Source: an uncultured Rhodospirillales bacterium (lineage in GTDB: Bacteria > Pseudomonadota > Alphaproteobacteria > Acetobacterales > Acetobacteraceae). From it: a DNA stretch of 46,718 bases. Location: the NCBI GenBank assembly GCA_903865895.1, contig CAIPLM010000092.1:1-46718 (forward strand), read 5' to 3'. A program made the position numbers and the translations under genes. Shown here in pieces: positions 12,628 to 21,703 of the stretch (position 1 is the stretch's first letter; each line of letters starts with the position of its first letter). Below the pieces are notes generated by a model. It did no database searches. It was not told the DNA's origin and saw nothing but the letters and a program-made list of their open reading frames with translations.

Positions 12628-13899
12628 TTATGGCGCGCCGAGCGCCCGCCAGCCGATATCGCTGCGGCAGAATCCCTCAGGCCAGTCGATCCTGGCGATC
12701 GCACCATAGGCCGCAGCGCGGGCGGCTGCGATATCGGTGCCAGTGGCACAGACCGTCAGCACACGGCCGCCGGAGGAGACGAGCTGGCCGTCGAGCACTT
12801 CCGTGCCGGCGTGGAAGATCGTCACACCCGCGCCACCGGCTTCCGCTACCCCGTTGATGGGCGTGTGCTTCACCGGCGTGCCGGGATAGCCCTGCGCCGC
12901 CATGACCACGCCCAACGCCGGCTCCGGGTTCCAGCGCAGGTCGAAATGCCGGAGCTCGCCGTCGCATGCCGCCTGCAAGGCCAGCAGCAGATCGGATTTC
13001 AGGCGCAGCATCAGCACCTGGCATTCCGGATCGCCGAAGCGGACGTTGAATTCGATCAGCTTCGGCCCGTCCGCCGTCAGCATCAGCCCGGCGAACAGGA
13101 TGCCGCGGAACGGGGTGCCGCGCCGCGCCATCTCGGCCAAGGCGGGCCGGACGATGCGGGCCATCGCCTCATGTTCCAACGCCGCGGTGAAGGCGGGCGG
13201 CGGCGAATAGGCGCCCATTCCGCCGGTATTGGGGCCGGTATCGCCATCGCCGACGCGCTTATGGTCCTGCGCGGCGCCCAGCACGATGGCATGCCGCCCG
13301 TCGCATAGCGCGAACAGGCTGACCTCCTCGCCCACCAGGCATTCCTCGATAACCACCGTGGCACCGGCCGCGCCGAGGCGGCCCTCCTCCATGAAGTCGC
13401 GGATCGCCTCCTCCGCCTCCGCCACGGTGGCGGCCACCACCACGCCCTTGCCGGCCGCCAACCCGTCCGCCTTCACCACGATCGGCGCGCCGCGGCGGCG
13501 CACGAACTCCCGCGCGGCGGCGGCGTCATCGAAGCGCTCCCAGGCGGCGGTGGGGATGGAGGCGGCCTCGCAGACCTCCTTGGTGAAGAACTTGCTGCCC
13601 TCCAGCTGCGCCGCCGCCGCCGAGGGGCCGCAGCAGGCGATGCCGGCCACGTCCATCGCGTCGGTAATGCCAGCCACCAGCGACGGCTCGCCGCCGGGCA
13701 CCACGAGATCGACCTTGTTGGCCTGGGCGAAATGCACCAGCGCGTAGAGATCGAGCACGCCGATCGGCACGTTTTCCGCGACCTCCGCCGTTCCGGGATT
13801 GCCCGGCGCGCACCACAGCTTGCTCAGTAGCGGCGAACGCGCCAGCGCCCAGCACAGCGCATGTTCCCGTCCGCCCGCGCCCACCACCAGAACCCGCAT
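12628..13899 (-). CDS. purD: Phosphoribosylamine-glycine ligase (GAR synthetase)
   Basis: This enzyme catalyses the second step of de novo purine synthesis, joining glycine to 5-phosphoribosylamine with ATP. The 423-residue product matches the family length. It starts MRVLVVGAGGREHALCW and has the GNPGTA and GPSAAAAQLEGSK motifs. The ATP-grasp domain contains IVVKADGLAAGKGV, and later come PNTGGMGAYSP and IEFNVRFGDPECQ, all diagnostic for PurD. It is divergent from xseA, with 50 nt between the starts, and converges on tRNA-Leu. Confidence 0.97.
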   Translation of the reverse strand: MRVLVVGAGGREHALCWALARSPLLSKLWCAPGNPGTAEVAENVPIGVLDLYALVHFAQANKVDLVVPGGEPSLVAGITDAMDVAGIACCGPSAAAAQLEGSKFFTKEVCEAASIPTAAWERFDDAAAAREFVRRRGAPIVVKADGLAAGKGVVVAATVAEAEEAIRDFMEEGRLGAAGATVVIEECLVGEEVSLFALCDGRHAIVLGAAQDHKRVGDGDTGPNTGGMGAYSPPPAFTAALEHEAMARIVRPALAEMARRGTPFRGILFAGLMLTADGPKLIEFNVRFGDPECQVLMLRLKSDLLLALQAACDGELRHFDLRWNPEPALGVVMAAQGYPGTPVKHTPINGVAEAGGAGVTIFHAGTEVLDGQLVSSGGRVLTVCATGTDIAAARAAAYGAIARIDWPEGFCRSDIGWRALGAP

Positions 13900-13949
13900 G
13901 CAAAGCTCCCGCTCTTAACCCAGGGCGCCGTCTAGCATAGGCTGGCGGC

Positions 13950-15464
13950 ATGAACGAACCCGCCCTCTCCAACCTGCCGGAATTCAGCGTCTCGGAAATC
14001 TCCGGCGCCGTGAAGCGCACGCTCGAGACCACCTTCGGCCGCGTACGCGTGCGGGGCGAAATCACCGAGCTGAAGAAATACGGCTCTGGCCATATCTACT
14101 TCTCGCTGAAGGACGAGGGCGGCAAGATCGCCGGTGTCATCTGGAAATTCTCCGTCCCCCGCCTCGGGCTTGACCCGGAGAACGGCATCGAGGTGATCGC
14201 GACTGGCAAAATCTCCGCCTATGGCGACCGCTCGACCTACCAGCTCATCGTCGATCGCATGGAGTTCGCCGGCGCCGGGGCGCTGCTGGCGAAAATCGAG
14301 ATGCTGCGCCTGCGCCTCGCCGCCGAGGGGCTGTTCGATTCGGCGCGCAAGCAGGCCCTGCCGCTGCTGCCTCGCGTCATCGGGGTGGTGACCTCGGAGC
14401 AGGGCGCGGTGATCCAGGACATCCAGACCACGCTGGCCCGCCGCTTTCCCCGGCACATCTTGCTCTGGCCCGTCCCCGTCCAGGGCGAGGGGGCAGCGCA
14501 GAAAATCGCCGCCGCCATCGCCGGGTTTGACGCCATCGCGCCGGGCGGGCCGATCCCCCGGCCCGACGTCATCATCGTCGCGCGCGGTGGCGGCAGCCTG
14601 GAAGACCTCATGGCCTTCAACGACGAGGCGGTGATCCGCGCCGTCGCCGCCTGCCGCATCCCGCTGATTTCCGCCGTCGGCCACGAGACCGACACCACCC
14701 TGATCGATTTCGTCTCCGACCGCCGCGCCCCCACCCCCACCGCGGCGGCAGAACTCGCGGTGCCCGCGCGAACGGAGCTCGCGGCCGACCTCGCGCAGAA
14801 GGGCGCCCGGCTGATCGGCGCCATTAACCGACTCGCCGGCGAATACCGCCTGCGCCTGCAAACCGCCGGCGCCGGCCTGCCGGACTTGCCCGCTTTGCTC
14901 GGCACCGCCCGCCAACGCCTCGATGACCGCGCCGCCCGCCTCGGCCTCGCCGTGCCCAACCTGCTCGCCGCCCGCCGCGCCGCGCTCCATCGCGCCACCA
15001 GCGCGCTGCCGGACCTGCCCGCACTGATCGTTGCCGCCCGCCAGAGGGTCGATGAGCGCGCGATGCGCCTGCGCCTCGCATTGCCCGGCCTGGTCGCCAC
15101 CCGCCGCGCCACACTCACGCTCTCGGCCGAAAAACTCCGCTCCGCCTTGCGGCAGGCCCTGGCCGCCCGCGCCGCCCAGGCCGCCCGCATCACGCCGCGC
15201 CTGACCGATGCGCCGATCCGCGCCAGCATCCGCGAATCACGCGCCCGCCTCGAAGGCCTCGCCGCCCGTCTGGAATCGGTCGCCTACACCAACGTGCTCG
15301 CCCGCGGCTACGCTCTTGTGACTGATCCCGCCGGCCACCCCGTCACTTCGGCGACATCCATCCGCCCCGGCGCCGACCTTCGGCTGCGCTTTGCCGATGG
15401 CGACATCCGGGCCACCGCAGCCGGCGGGGGGAAGCCGTCGCGCCAAGGCATGCTGCCGCTGTAG
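13950..15464 (+). CDS. xseA: Exodeoxyribonuclease VII large subunit, with internal duplication
   Basis: This is the catalytic subunit of ExoVII, which degrades single-stranded DNA with the small subunit XseB. The N-terminal OB-fold includes RGEITELKKYGSGHIYFSLKD in part, and the catalytic domain has VTSEQGAVIQDI, VARGGGSLEDLMAFN and SAVGHETDTTL. The protein is 504 residues, longer than the usual 400-460. The extra length comes from a 43-residue tandem duplication: 310-352 and 353-395 both start LPDLPAL and share ARQR(L/V)D(D/E)RA. It lies in the helical stalk region that binds XseB. The start lies 50 nt from the divergent purD start. Confidence 0.96.
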   Translation: MNEPALSNLPEFSVSEISGAVKRTLETTFGRVRVRGEITELKKYGSGHIYFSLKDEGGKIAGVIWKFSVPRLGLDPENGIEVIATGKISAYGDRSTYQLIVDRMEFAGAGALLAKIEMLRLRLAAEGLFDSARKQALPLLPRVIGVVTSEQGAVIQDIQTTLARRFPRHILLWPVPVQGEGAAQKIAAAIAGFDAIAPGGPIPRPDVIIVARGGGSLEDLMAFNDEAVIRAVAACRIPLISAVGHETDTTLIDFVSDRRAPTPTAAAELAVPARTELAADLAQKGARLIGAINRLAGEYRLRLQTAGAGLPDLPALLGTARQRLDDRAARLGLAVPNLLAARRAALHRATSALPDLPALIVAARQRVDERAMRLRLALPGLVATRRATLTLSAEKLRSALRQALAARAAQAARITPRLTDAPIRASIRESRARLEGLAARLESVAYTNVLARGYALVTDPAGHPVTSATSIRPGADLRLRFADGDIRATAAGGGKPSRQGMLPL

Positions 15465-15473
15465 CGGTCTGCC

Positions 15474-16124
15474 CTACCCAAGCAGCTGCAGCACCGTCGC
15501 CGGCAGATCTCCCGGCCGCGCCACCGTGCCATCCGCGCCAGCGCGGGCGAATTCCTCGGCCGAGCCGTAGCCCCACAACACGCCGAGGGCCCGCATGCCA
15601 TTCGCATGCGCGCCGGTGATATCGAAGTCGCGGTCGCCGATCATCACGGCGTGGCGCGGGTCGAGCCCGTGGGTTTTCACGATATGGGCGATCATCTCGG
15701 GCTTGTGGGAAAGGCTGCCATCCATCTCGGCGCCTTGGATGGCGGTGAAATGGCGGGCGAAATCGAAGTGTTCGAGGATGCGCCGCGCGAAGTCGATGCG
15801 TTTGGAGGTGGCGAGGTAGAGTGGGTAGCGCGCCGCGAGGGCGACAAGCGCCTCGGCGATGCCGGGATAGGGTGTGTTGTTGCTCCAGCCGCCGGCGGCG
15901 TAGTGGGTGCGATAGATGGCGACGGCGGCGGCGATGGCCGCGGTGTCTTCGGTGCCGAGGAGGCGGGCGAAGACGTATTCGGTGGGCGGGCCGATCGCCC
16001 AGTCCAGGTTTTCCGCCGCCGCCACCGGCCGGCCCAACTCGGCCATGGCCAGCCGCATGCAGGACTCGATCCCCGGTCGGGAATCGGAGATCGTGCCATC
16101 GAGGTCGAGCAGAACGGCGTTCAT
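15474..16124 (-). CDS. HAD-superfamily phosphatase (Gph/PGP-like)
   Basis: This is a predicted phosphohydrolase of 216 residues in the phosphoglycolate-phosphatase-like HAD group. The motifs are in order: DLDGT with nucleophile Asp7 and acid/base Asp9, Thr107-Ser108 in ATSKR, Lys141, and GDRDFDI with Asp164. A helical cap lies between motifs I and II. The start at 16124 overlaps the preceding acyltransferase stop as ATGA, which argues for translational coupling; an upstream in-frame extension is antisense-like and ignored. It is the last gene of the lipid A operon. The substrate may be unrelated to lipid A. Confidence 0.85.
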   Translation of the reverse strand: MNAVLLDLDGTISDSRPGIESCMRLAMAELGRPVAAAENLDWAIGPPTEYVFARLLGTEDTAAIAAAVAIYRTHYAAGGWSNNTPYPGIAEALVALAARYPLYLATSKRIDFARRILEHFDFARHFTAIQGAEMDGSLSHKPEMIAHIVKTHGLDPRHAVMIGDRDFDITGAHANGMRALGVLWGYGSAEEFARAGADGTVARPGDLPATVLQLLG

Positions 16125-17011
16125 GTCGGCATGATCTCCCTGGGCCAGCGGCGGTGCAGCCACAGCCATTGCTCCGGCCGCGCGCGCACCCAGCGCTCCA
16201 CACACTCATTCATCGCCTGGGTCAGCACGGCGATATCGGCATGGCGATCCCCGGTGGCCGGCACGGCGAGCGGCGCCTCGGCGATCACCCGGAAGCGGGC
16301 GGGGCCGAGGCGGATGACGCAAGCGGGGATCACCGGGGCGTCGAAGCGCAACGCCAGCGCCGCGGCGGCGGAGGCGGTCATCGCGGGGTGGCCGAACAGC
16401 TGCGCCTCGATGCCGTCATTCATCTTCTGGTCGATCAGGAAGCCGAGCATGCCGCCCGCGCGCAGATGCGCCACCCCCGCCCGCGCACCGGCCGCCCCCT
16501 TGGCCAGCAGCGTTACCCCGGCGCGGGCGCGGCGCTCGACGATGATGGCGTCCGCCAGTTTGTTGGAGGCCGCGCGGTAGAAGCTCGCCATATCCGCGCC
16601 GCGCCGCTTGGCCGCCGCCGGCATCACCTCCCAATTGCCGAGATGGGCCGAGATGCAGATGGCCGGGCCGCCGGCGGCCAGCACGGCGTCGAAATACGCT
16701 GCGCCTTCAAGCTCGTAGCCCGGCCCCGTCGCCGTCTCGCGGAGGTTCGGCACATGGGGAAATTCGCAGGCGGTGCGGCCGAGATTATCCCACACGCCCC
16801 TGATGATGCGGGCGCGGGCGGCTGCATCGAGCGCGGGCATGGCGAGGCGGAGATTGGCGTCCGCCACCCCACTCACTCGCAATCGCGGCCCGATGGCGCG
16901 CGCCACGGCGCCGCCGAGGTTGGAGGCGGTCTCCGGCCGCAGCCGCCCGAGCAGCCAGAGCAGGCCGGTGATCAGCCAGGCTTCGAGGCGGAACCGCAGG
17001 GCGCGCATCAT
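16121..17011 (-). CDS. Lipid A biosynthesis acyltransferase, LpxL/HtrB type
   Basis: This is a predicted inner-membrane late acyltransferase that adds a secondary acyl chain to Kdo-lipid A. The 296-residue protein has one N-terminal hydrophobic helix (about 11-22). The catalytic HX4E motif is at His123-Glu128 (SAHLGNWE), and FLIDQKM follows further on. Its gene overlaps lpxK by 4 nt upstream and the phosphatase by 4 nt downstream. The operon placement with waaA and lpxK strongly supports the role. Which acyl position it modifies cannot be told. Confidence 0.88.
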   Translation of the reverse strand: MMRALRFRLEAWLITGLLWLLGRLRPETASNLGGAVARAIGPRLRVSGVADANLRLAMPALDAAARARIIRGVWDNLGRTACEFPHVPNLRETATGPGYELEGAAYFDAVLAAGGPAICISAHLGNWEVMPAAAKRRGADMASFYRAASNKLADAIIVERRARAGVTLLAKGAAGARAGVAHLRAGGMLGFLIDQKMNDGIEAQLFGHPAMTASAAAALALRFDAPVIPACVIRLGPARFRVIAEAPLAVPATGDRHADIAVLTQAMNECVERWVRARPEQWLWLHRRWPREIMPT

Positions 17012-17964
17012 TGGGTCCGTCTCACCACGAATGCCAGCAGGGCGTCTAGCCCGGCCGGGTCCTGCCAGTCGAGGCTGACGCCGACCACCCGCACCCGCGC
17101 GCGCTGGGCGGGCGAGAGGCGGGCGGCATCCTTCGGCGTGGTGGCCGCCTCCGCGCCCCGCCGTGATGCCTCGGCCAGCACAGCCTCGAACTCCCGGGTG
17201 GTGTAGCGGTGATGGTCGGGGAAGCCGCGCGTGCCCGCCAGCTCCGCCCCCGCGTCAGTGAGCCCGGCGAAGAACTTCTCCGGGCGGCCGATGCCGGCGA
17301 AGGCGTAGAGGCGCCGGCCCTTCACCTCTTCCGGCGAGCGCAGGCGGGCGCGCAACACGGGGATGGTGAGGTGCGCCGCGACGTTGTGGACGTCCTCCCC
17401 GATGATGATCGCGGCCTGGCAGCGCGCGGCGGCCACGGCGGCGGTCTCGCGCAGCGGGCCGGCCGGGATCACCCGCCCATTGCCGAACCCCGCCGCCCCA
17501 TCAATCACCAGGAAGGCGAGGTCCTTGATCAGCCCGGGATTCTGCAACCCGTCATCCATCACCAGCGAGCGCGCGCCCCAATCCACCGCGAGCTGCGCGG
17601 AGGCGACGCGATCGGCGCCGATATAGGTCGGGGCGGTGGCGGCGAGCAGCAGCGGCTCGTCGCCCACCTCGGCGGCAGTGTCCTTTCGCGGCTCCACCCG
17701 GCGCACATCGCCGGACCCGCCATAGCCGCGGGTGAGGACGCCGGGCGTTGCGCCACGGGCAGCGAGCCGGGCGGCGATGTCGAGCGCCACTGTGGTTTTG
17801 CCGGTGCCACCCGCCGAGGCATTGCCGATGCAGATCACCGGCACCGGCGCCCGCCAGCCCGGCCGCTTTACCCGCCGCGCGGTCGCCATGGCGTAGAGCC
17901 GGCCGAACGGATCGAGCAGGCGGGGCAGCAGCCCGTCACGTGCCCACCACCAGGGTGCCCGCAT
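17008..17964 (-). CDS. lpxK: Tetraacyldisaccharide 4'-kinase
   Basis: This kinase phosphorylates the 4' position of the lipid A disaccharide to make lipid IVA at the inner membrane. The 318-residue product has an N-terminal membrane-associated segment (PWWWARDGLLPRLL). The P-loop GNASAGGTGKT is at 47-57, the catalytic DDGLQNP begins at 137, and TTPKDAARL lies near the end, as in the family. The gene begins 1 nt after the waaA stop and overlaps the next acyltransferase by 4 nt. Confidence 0.96.
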   Translation of the reverse strand: MRAPWWWARDGLLPRLLDPFGRLYAMATARRVKRPGWRAPVPVICIGNASAGGTGKTTVALDIAARLAARGATPGVLTRGYGGSGDVRRVEPRKDTAAEVGDEPLLLAATAPTYIGADRVASAQLAVDWGARSLVMDDGLQNPGLIKDLAFLVIDGAAGFGNGRVIPAGPLRETAAVAAARCQAAIIIGEDVHNVAAHLTIPVLRARLRSPEEVKGRRLYAFAGIGRPEKFFAGLTDAGAELAGTRGFPDHHRYTTREFEAVLAEASRRGAEAATTPKDAARLSPAQRARVRVVGVSLDWQDPAGLDALLAFVVRRTQ

Positions 17965-17965
17965 T

Positions 17966-19234
17966 TCAACCTCCCCCCATCATGCCAACCAGCGCGCCGG
18001 CGACGCGCTCCGGCAAATCCGCCAGGGCCGCCGAGGCGGCGCGCCCGGCCGCGCCCATCGCCGCCCGGGCGGCGGGATCATCCAGCATCGCCGCCACGAA
18101 ATCCGCCAGCGCCGCACCATCCGCCACCTGCGCCACCGCGCCCTCGGCCACCAGGGCCGGCACGATATCGGCGAAATTATGCACCGCCGGCCCCACCGCG
18201 ACGGCACAGCCGAGCCGGGCGGGCTCCAGCGGGTTCTGCCCCCCGGCGGCGCCGCCCAGGCTGCGGCCGACGAAGGCGATCGGCGCGAGCCGGTAGAACA
18301 GCCCCAATTCCCCCAGCGTATCCGCCACGTAGACGCCGCTCCCGGCCGGCGGGTCCTCCCCGGCGGCGCGGCGGGTGACCGCGAGGCCCGCCATCGCCGC
18401 CGCCACCTCCGGCCCGCGCTCGGGGTGGCGCGGCACGATGATGCTGAGCAGCCCGGGATAGCCGGCCGCGAGGCGCGCATGCACCGCGCGCACCACCGCC
18501 TCCTCGCCGGGATGGGTGCTGGCGGCAAGCCAGGCCGGCCGGCCCGCCAGCATTGCGCCGAGCCGGGCGAATTCCGCGGCATCGGCCGGCAAAGGCGGGG
18601 CGGCGTATTTCAGATTGCCGGTGACGCTGCTTTCCGGCGCCCCCAGCGCATGCAGCCGCGCCGCATCGGCGTCGGATTGCGCGAGCACGCGGTCGAACCC
18701 GCCGAATAGGCCGCGCGCGACACCAGGCAGCCGTGCCCAATTCGCCGCGCTGCGCCGGGAGAGCCTTGCGTTGACCAGCGCCAGCGGAATCCCCCGCGCC
18801 CCGCAGCCGCTGATCAAATTGGGCCAGATCTCGCTCTCCACCAGCGCCGCCGCATCCGGCCGCCAATGGTCGAGGAAGCGGGCGGTCCAGCCCGGCACGT
18901 CGAGCGGCACGAAACGGTGGCGCACCCGCGCGCCAAGGCCGAGCTCAGGCAGCCGCCGCTCCAGCAGCGCCGCCGAGGTGACGGTGCCCGTCGTCAGCAG
19001 CACCGCGATATCGCCGGGTAGCGCGGCCAGCACCGGCAGCACCGAGACGGTCTCGCCGACGCTCGCGGCATGGACCCAGAGCAGGCGGCCGGGCGGACGG
19101 GGGGTGGCGTCGATGCCGCGCCGCTCGGGCAGGCGGCCGGCGATCTCCTTGCCGCGCGCCACGCGCCGGGCGAGCATCAGCCGCAGCGCGGGGGCGGCCA
19201 GTGTGGTGAGCGTGCGATAAAGCGCGAGCATCAT
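17966..19234 (-). CDS. waaA: 3-deoxy-D-manno-octulosonic acid (Kdo) transferase
   Basis: WaaA transfers Kdo from CMP-Kdo to lipid IVA. The 422-residue product has an N-terminal membrane anchor and then WVHAASVGET with the catalytic Glu61. It continues with ALVESEIWPNLI, the GNLKYAAP motif, VPRHPERG and the nucleotide-binding QNPLEPARLG. The start MMLALYRTL overlaps the upstream DUF374 stop as ATGA; the 57 codons upstream in frame are antisense to that gene's true frame and are dropped. Confidence 0.95.
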   Translation of the reverse strand: MMLALYRTLTTLAAPALRLMLARRVARGKEIAGRLPERRGIDATPRPPGRLLWVHAASVGETVSVLPVLAALPGDIAVLLTTGTVTSAALLERRLPELGLGARVRHRFVPLDVPGWTARFLDHWRPDAAALVESEIWPNLISGCGARGIPLALVNARLSRRSAANWARLPGVARGLFGGFDRVLAQSDADAARLHALGAPESSVTGNLKYAAPPLPADAAEFARLGAMLAGRPAWLAASTHPGEEAVVRAVHARLAAGYPGLLSIIVPRHPERGPEVAAAMAGLAVTRRAAGEDPPAGSGVYVADTLGELGLFYRLAPIAFVGRSLGGAAGGQNPLEPARLGCAVAVGPAVHNFADIVPALVAEGAVAQVADGAALADFVAAMLDDPAARAAMGAAGRAASAALADLPERVAGALVGMMGGG

Positions 19235-19914
19235 CGGCACAGCGCCTCGGCCCGCGCGGTGGCCGCGGTGATGGCGGCCTCGATCCCCGGCAGCGCCGCC
19301 GCCCAATCCTCCCGCGCCACCGCGATCGGCGCCCCGCAAACAATCGCCCCGCGGCCGAAGGGCAGCGGCAGGATCATGCGGTCCCAGGTGCCGAGCCGGA
19401 TGCAATGGCGCAGCATCGCGCCGCAGGGCAGCACCGGCGCGCCGGACAGACCGGCAAGCTGCGCCACCCCCGCCGCCGCCTTGCGGCGCGGCCCGCGCGG
19501 GCCATCCGGCGTGATCACCGCCAGCGAGCCTTTGGCCAGCGCGTCGAGCAGCCCGAGCGCCCCGGCGGCCCCGCCGCGCTCCCGCCCGTCGCGGCGGCTG
19601 GAGCCATGCACCACCTCGGTGCCCAGCGCCCGCATGATTTCGCCGAGCAGGCGGCCATCATGATGGCGGCTGGCCAGCGCGGTGGCGCGCAGGCCAGGGA
19701 ACCGGCGGCGCGCATGGCGGAAAAGTGCCGGCATCAGCGGCAGCGTCTCGTGCCAGAAGGCCGCCACCCCACGCCCGGAGTCGGCCACCGCCCGCACCCC
19801 CGCCTCGCCCTCGATGGTCCAGCGCGTTGTGCGCAGCGCGAAGGACAGCCAGGCCGCGATCACCCGCGCCAGCAACGCCTGTACAGCGGGGCGCCGGGAG
19901 AAATCCTTCAGCAT
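19231..19914 (-). CDS. DUF374-type lysophospholipid acyltransferase
   Basis: This 227-residue protein of the LPLAT superfamily is commonly found next to waaA in alphaproteobacteria. It begins MLKDFSRRPAVQALLA and has a hydrophobic N-terminal helix. It shows FWHETLPLMP, SRHHDGRLLG (His84-His85-Asp86) and ITPDGPRGPRR, the blocks that define DUF374. It probably modifies lipid A or a phospholipid at the inner membrane, but the substrate is not established for this family. The start was chosen by family length. It is the first gene of the five-gene operon and divergent from the binding-protein gene at 20072. Confidence 0.88.
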   Translation of the reverse strand: MLKDFSRRPAVQALLARVIAAWLSFALRTTRWTIEGEAGVRAVADSGRGVAAFWHETLPLMPALFRHARRRFPGLRATALASRHHDGRLLGEIMRALGTEVVHGSSRRDGRERGGAAGALGLLDALAKGSLAVITPDGPRGPRRKAAAGVAQLAGLSGAPVLPCGAMLRHCIRLGTWDRMILPLPFGRGAIVCGAPIAVAREDWAAALPGIEAAITAATARAEALCR

Positions 19915-19998
19915 GTCACGGCTGCGCGCATAGGCCGCGCGGTAGCACGCGGGCGGGGGCGCGGCAAACTGGCCGGCACAGCCTTTATGTCCGCCACC

Positions 19999-20026
19999 TT
20001 CCCTTCCGCCCCTTCCCTTCCGCCCC
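19999..20026. repeat. Two tandem copies of a 14-bp repeat
   Basis: TTCCCTTCCGCCCC occurs twice without a gap (19999-20012 and 20013-20026), in the divergent intergenic region between the DUF374 gene and the binding-protein gene. It is low-complexity pyrimidine sequence, and no function is evident. Confidence 0.6.
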
Positions 20027-20071
20027 GTCCCCTCCCACACTCCGGGCCACGCAGACCGAGGAGCCCGCCCC

Positions 20072-21643
20072 ATGCGCCGCCGGACCTTTCTTGCTTCAAC
20101 CGCAGCCCTCGCCGCGCCGAGCCTGGCGCGCGCCGCCAGCGCCAGCACCATTCGCTTCACCCCCGAGGCTGACCTCGCGGTGCTCGACCCGGTGTGGACC
20201 ACCGCCTCGCAATCTGGCCAGCACGCCGCCCTGATCTACGACACGCTGTTCGGCCAGGATGCGCAGTATCAACCGCAGCTCCAGATGCTCGACGGCTATA
20301 CCGTGGAGGATGACGGGCGGCGCTGGACGATGAAGCTGCGCGACGGGCTCGCCTTCCATGACGGCGAACGCGTGCTCGGGCGCGACTGCGCCGCCTCGGT
20401 GAAGCGCTGGTGGGCGCGGGACCCCTTCGGCCAGGCGTTGGCAGCCGCCGCCGACGAGATCGTCGCGACCGATGACAAAACCATCGTGCTGCGCCTCAAG
20501 AACCGCTTTCCGGTGCTCTCGGCACTGGCCCGCAACTCCGGCGTGCCCTGCGTCATCATGCCAGAGCGGCTGGCGAAGACTGACCCCTTCACCCAGGTGA
20601 CGGATACCACCGGCTCCGGCCCCTTCATCTACAAGGCGGACGAGCGCATCCCCGGCGCCCGTGTGGTCTACACCCGCAATCCCAAGTATCAGCCTCGCAA
20701 GGACGGCCCGCTCGGCGGCACGTCCGGCCCCAAGGTCGCGCATTTCGAGCGTGTGGAATGGGCGATCCTGCCCGACCCCACCACCGCCATGGGCGCCCTC
20801 CAGCAAGGCGAGATCGACTGGCTGCTGACCCCCAATGCCGACCTCATCGACACGTTGCGCAAATCCCCGGGCGTTACCGTGCGCGTCGCTTTCCCGCTCG
20901 GCTCGATCTCCTGCCTGCGGTTCAACTGGATGCAACCGCCGTTCGATCGACCGGCCATCCGCCGTGCCATCCTGCCCGCCGTGGTGCAGGCCGACTATAT
21001 GATGGCGATGAACGGCGAGGATCGCAGCCGCTGGCGTGACAATGTCGGCTTCTTCTGCCCGGGCATGCCGATGGCCAATGACGCGGGAATGGACGCCCTC
21101 ACCGGCCCGCGCTCGATCGACACGGCGCGCCGCAACCTCGAGGCTGCGGGCTACAAGGGTGAGCGCGTCGTCCTGCTGGCCCCCGCCGACGTGCCCTATG
21201 CTAAAATCCTCGCCGACGTCACCGGTGACCTACTCAAGCGCGTCGGCTTCAATCTCGACTACCAGTCGATGGACTGGGGCACCCTGGTGCAGCGCCGTGC
21301 CAAGCAGGACCCGCTGGACAAAGGCGGATGGTCGGTCTTCCACACCAACTGGACCGGGGCCGACCAGGGCACGCCGGCAACGCATGTGTTCCTGCGCGGC
21401 AACGGCAAGGCTGCCGCCCCCGGCTGGCCCGACATTCCCCGCATGGAGACGCTGCGCGACTCCTGGCTCGCCGCCGCAGACACCGCGACGCAAACCAGCA
21501 TCGCCCGTGAGATGCAGGCGCTGGCCTTCCAGGACATTCCCTATATCCCGCTCGGCCAGATGATCTCGCCGACCGCGCATCGCTCGGACCTCGCGGGGAT
21601 GGTGGCCAACCAGGTGGCATTCTGGAACGTGCGGCGGGGATAA
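20072..21643 (+). CDS. ABC transporter substrate-binding protein, family 5 (peptide/nickel type)
   Basis: This is the periplasmic solute receptor of a Dpp/Opp-type importer, 523 residues. The N-terminus has a twin-arginine-like signal (RRRTFL at 2-7) and a hydrophobic stretch ending in ARA, so export through Tat is plausible. The SBP_bac_5 fold is indicated by WTMKLRDGLAFHDGE, GSGPFIYK and FNWMQPPFDRPAIRRAI. A GAGGAG ribosome-binding site lies 8 nt before the ATG. It heads a plus-strand set with a PLP enzyme, an M81 peptidase and two permeases, so its ligand is probably a peptide or modified amino acid; this is inferred from neighbours. Confidence 0.93.
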   Translation: MRRRTFLASTAALAAPSLARAASASTIRFTPEADLAVLDPVWTTASQSGQHAALIYDTLFGQDAQYQPQLQMLDGYTVEDDGRRWTMKLRDGLAFHDGERVLGRDCAASVKRWWARDPFGQALAAAADEIVATDDKTIVLRLKNRFPVLSALARNSGVPCVIMPERLAKTDPFTQVTDTTGSGPFIYKADERIPGARVVYTRNPKYQPRKDGPLGGTSGPKVAHFERVEWAILPDPTTAMGALQQGEIDWLLTPNADLIDTLRKSPGVTVRVAFPLGSISCLRFNWMQPPFDRPAIRRAILPAVVQADYMMAMNGEDRSRWRDNVGFFCPGMPMANDAGMDALTGPRSIDTARRNLEAAGYKGERVVLLAPADVPYAKILADVTGDLLKRVGFNLDYQSMDWGTLVQRRAKQDPLDKGGWSVFHTNWTGADQGTPATHVFLRGNGKAAAPGWPDIPRMETLRDSWLAAADTATQTSIAREMQALAFQDIPYIPLGQMISPTAHRSDLAGMVANQVAFWNVRRG

Positions 21644-21703
21644 GCCGCATTTCCGCAGGCGGGATGTTGCTCTAACCTCCAAGACTTCACGGGGGACAGC
21701 GGC

